Of a DNA stretch of 64,000 bases, positions 61,988-64,000 are shown piece after piece (position 1 is the first letter of the stretch; each line of letters begins with the position of its first letter). The notes under the pieces are model-generated. The model was not told where the DNA came from and did no database searches. It saw nothing but the letters and a program-made list of their open reading frames with translations. A program made the position numbers and the translations under genes. This stretch comes from 40-80 sp964503665 (GTDB lineage: Bacteria; Bacteroidota; Bacteroidia; Flavobacteriales_D; Crocinitomicaceae), in the NCBI GenBank assembly GCA_964503665.1, contig CAZDAR010000006.1, forward strand, positions 1 through 64,000, written 5' to 3'.

Positions 61988-62530
61988 TTAATAGATATTC
62001 AATGAAATGACTTTATTTAACATCATGAAAATGAAGAACATCCAATACACTTTTAAAAATTCTACTTTGGAATTCTTACTGGTAATTACCAATAATAAAC
62101 CGAGTGTAGTTGTTAAAAACATACCATATAATCCAAATATTATAAAAGAAAGGATAGATAATAGTAACGCTCCTATCACTAATATATTACGGATTATATT
62201 CTTCTCTAATAATGCTATAAAGCACACTGTATTAGATACAATAATGAAGAATGATGCCATTTGGTAGTTTTTACTTTCATAATCAATGCTGGATGTAAAG
62301 AAACTCATGAAAAGAGCATCTTGAAAGAGGATTATTATTGCAGAAAACACAACCAACAAATTTCTCCAATCATACTTTTTTAATGTAATCACAATTGCAA
62401 AAGTCATAATCGCATTGACAATGACATTTAAAGGGTATATGAAAAACGGTTTGTTATCTATTACTAGATAAAGCCCATAAAACAGCATTGTTAAAATTGC
62501 TATTAAAAGAATTTTCAACTCCTTTTCCAC
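61988..62530 (-). CDS. Uncharacterised integral membrane protein
   Basis: 180 residues with five or six predicted membrane helices (for example LLIAILTMLFYGLYLVI, VIVNAIMTFAIVITL, LLVVFSAIIILF, ILVIGALLLSILSFIIFGLYGMFL). I recognise no family or catalytic motif. It starts 7 bp after the map stop codon on the same strand and is therefore probably co-transcribed with map. Its composition is AT-rich like its surroundings. Confidence 0.75.
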   Translation of the reverse strand: MEKELKILLIAILTMLFYGLYLVIDNKPFFIYPLNVIVNAIMTFAIVITLKKYDWRNLLVVFSAIIILFQDALFMSFFTSSIDYESKNYQMASFFIIVSNTVCFIALLEKNIIRNILVIGALLLSILSFIIFGLYGMFLTTTLGLLLVITSKNSKVEFLKVYWMFFIFMMLNKVISLNIY

Positions 62531-62537
62531 TTATTTC

Positions 62538-63338
62538 TTATCTTTTATTCAACACTTCTTCTATGTACTTAAAAGTAGATAGAACTTCTGGCTTGCCATT
62601 TACAATCGCAATATCGTGTTCAAAATGAGCACTTGGTTGATTGTCGGCAGTAAGAATCGTCCAACCATCTTTTGCGGTAACTACTTTTTCTGTTCCCATA
62701 TTTATCATCGGTTCAATAGCGATTACTAAACCTTCCTGCATTTTTTTACCAACTCCTCTTCTACCATAATTAGGAACTTGTGGTTCTTCATGCATTTTTC
62801 TACCTAATCCATGTCCTACCAAATCTCTAACTACTCCATAACCATTGAGTTCAGCGTGCTGTTGAATAGCGAATCCAATATCACCAATTCTATTTCCAGC
62901 CTTCGCTTGTGCAATGCCTAAATCTAAACATTCTTTTGTCACTTGTAACAATCTTTTGACTTCTGGAGAGACTTCTCCTACTTCAAAAGTATATGCGTGA
63001 TCTCCATAAAAACCTTCAAATATTGAGCCACAATCTACAGATACAATATCACCATCTTTTAGTATTTTTCCTTTAGGATAACCGTGAACTACTTCTGCAT
63101 TGACTGAAACGCACAATGTATTAGGAAAATCGTACATTCCTTTAAAACCAGGTAAAGCATTCTGACTTCTGATAAATTCTTCTGCCATCCCATCAAGCTT
63201 CAACATATCCGCTCCTGGTTTAATTTCTGTAGCAAGCATTCCTAATGTTTTACTCACTATTTGTGCTGCGTGACGTAATATTTCTATCTCTTCAGCAGTT
63301 TTATATATAATTTGGTCTCTATTAAAAAATTTACTCAC
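62538..63338 (-). CDS. map: Type I methionine aminopeptidase, GTG start
   Basis: 266 residues from GTG 63338. The longer ATG start at 63377 lies inside the sucC terminator hairpin and is rejected. The five metal ligands are visible: Asp pair in VSVDCGSIFEGFYGDHAYTF, His in GHGLGRKMHEEP, Glu in AIEPMI and Glu in FEHDIAI. It removes the initiator methionine from new proteins. No N-terminal zinc-finger extension is present. Confidence 0.94.
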   Translation of the reverse strand: MSKFFNRDQIIYKTAEEIEILRHAAQIVSKTLGMLATEIKPGADMLKLDGMAEEFIRSQNALPGFKGMYDFPNTLCVSVNAEVVHGYPKGKILKDGDIVSVDCGSIFEGFYGDHAYTFEVGEVSPEVKRLLQVTKECLDLGIAQAKAGNRIGDIGFAIQQHAELNGYGVVRDLVGHGLGRKMHEEPQVPNYGRRGVGKKMQEGLVIAIEPMINMGTEKVVTAKDGWTILTADNQPSAHFEHDIAIVNGKPEVLSTFKYIEEVLNKR

Positions 63339-63357
63339 GACATCAAGTTTTACAAAT

Positions 63358-63394
63358 AAAAAAAAGAGTTGCTTCAATGAAACAACTCTTCAAA
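63358..63394 (-). terminator. Terminator of sucC
   Basis: On the minus strand, AAGAGTTG / CAACTCTT stem (extended by TTTC/GAAG around the loop) followed by eight or more Ts, between sucC and map. Confidence 0.85.
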
Positions 63395-63420
63395 ATTAAA
63401 AATTTTTATTGCACTTTATA

Positions 63421-64000
63421 TTATGCTAACACTTCTTTCACTTTATCAGCTGCTTCTTGAAGTAATACTGCAGAATGTACATTCAATCCAGATTCATCAA
63501 TAATCTTTTTTGCTTCTTCTGCATTCGTACCTTGAAGACGAACAATAATTGGAACAGGAATAGTACCCATAGCCTTGTATGCTTCAACAACTCCATTAGC
63601 TACACGGTCGCATCTTACAATACCTCCGAAGATATTAATCAAGATTGCTTTTACATTTGGATCTTTTAAGATAATTCCAAAAGCTTTTTTAACACGTTCA
63701 GCATCAGCTGTTCCACCAACATCTAAGAAGTTAGCAGGGTTACCACCTGATAATTTAATAATATCCATTGTTGCCATAGCTAGACCAGCACCATTTACCA
63801 TACAAGCAACGTTACCATCTAACTTCACATAGTTCAAACCAGCCTCGCTCGCTTCCACATCTGTTGGATCTTCTTCTGATTTATCACGCATCTCTGCATA
63901 ATCAGGGTGTCTAAACAAAGCGTTATCGTCTAAAGTCACTTTAGCGTCAACAGCAATAATTTTATCATCTGATGTTTTAAGAACAGGGTTAATTTCAAAC
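63421..64000 (-). CDS. sucC: Succinate-CoA ligase (ADP-forming) beta subunit, 5' end beyond right edge
   Basis: The frame is open to the right edge (193 codons visible); the methionine at 63939 is internal because coding continues upstream as FEINPVLKTSDDKIIAVDAKVTLDDNALFRHPDY, the typical SucC sequence before the ligase domain. The CoA-ligase domain has GLNYVKLDGNVACMVNGAGLAMATMD, GGNPANFLDVGGTA and INIFGGIVRCDRVANGV. It joins succinyl-CoA hydrolysis to ATP formation in the TCA cycle with SucD. A terminator follows, so sucC is separate from map. Confidence 0.96.
   Translation of the reverse strand, partial: FEINPVLKTSDDKIIAVDAKVTLDDNALFRHPDYAEMRDKSEEDPTDVEASEAGLNYVKLDGNVACMVNGAGLAMATMDIIKLSGGNPANFLDVGGTADAERVKKAFGIILKDPNVKAILINIFGGIVRCDRVANGVVEAYKAMGTIPVPIIVRLQGTNAEEAKKIIDESGLNVHSAVLLQEAADKVKEVLA

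Noticed and set aside
63339..63377. Upstream ATG as the start of map
   Set aside because: It lies within the terminator stem and T run of sucC, so a transcript starting downstream would not contain it; the GTG at 63338 gives the normal N-terminus.

Overview
The window is AT-rich bacterial chromosome from a member of the Bacteroidota, most likely a flavobacterium-like organism; a placement near Fluviicola/Crocinitomicaceae is only a guess. The evidence is a complete type IX secretion core (gldK-gldL-gldM-gldN behind a PorP/SprF gene), several secreted proteins with type A or type B T9SS sorting domains, and at least fourteen exact matches to the Bacteroidota -7 promoter box TAnnTTTG in front of genes. 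No rRNA, CRISPR array, insertion sequence, phage or plasmid genes were seen; most of the window is core genome with a few accessory patches.

Layout. 1-2494 (minus): a giant secreted repeat protein running off the left edge, carrying near-identical 237-bp tandem repeats, preceded by a small secreted protein. 2495-2975: AT-rich gap with one doubtful 54-codon ORF. 2976-5189: three paralogous aspartyl/asparaginyl beta-hydroxylase-like oxygenases. 5262-7766: proline catabolism (pruA) and a short-chain dehydrogenase. 7859-12305: two tandem M43 metalloproteases exported by T9SS. 12434-19961: housekeeping (fbaA, accD, pepT, gyrB), a lipoprotein and msrB. 20100-26434: a catalytic plus non-catalytic M16 peptidase pair and a PKD-repeat protein with a type B sorting domain.

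26451-39507 is a phosphate-acquisition island: porin-pstS-pstC-pstA-pstB-phoU-phoB-phoR on the minus strand, divergent from a MarC-family membrane protein, a TonB-dependent receptor and a surface lipoprotein. The promoters of the porin and the receptor carry GTAAC/GTAAT half-sites repeating every 11 bp and ending exactly 15 nt before the -7 box; a weaker array in the same register precedes marC. This is read as the PhoB operator of this lineage and is the most informative non-coding signal found.

39781-50791 (plus): lepA, an MFS transporter, an overlapping response regulator-dCMP deaminase-S41 protease unit followed by deoC, a DUF3109 protein, and the elongasome pair mrdA-rodA. 50847-61223 (minus): a 2Fe-2S ferredoxin, gldN-gldM-gldL-gldK, porP/sprF, a ureohydrolase-fold protein that has lost several metal ligands, and topA. 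61503-61912 (minus): tRNA-Arg, a probable tRNA pseudogene, tRNA-Pro and tRNA-Ser. 61988-64000 (minus): an unknown membrane protein, map, and the 3' part of sucC.

Together: the gld/Por machine would export the repeat protein, the M43 proteases and the PKD protein encoded in the same window, while the pst-pho island couples outer-membrane uptake, ABC import and two-component control of phosphate. All functions are read from sequence motifs and family knowledge; no database search was run.
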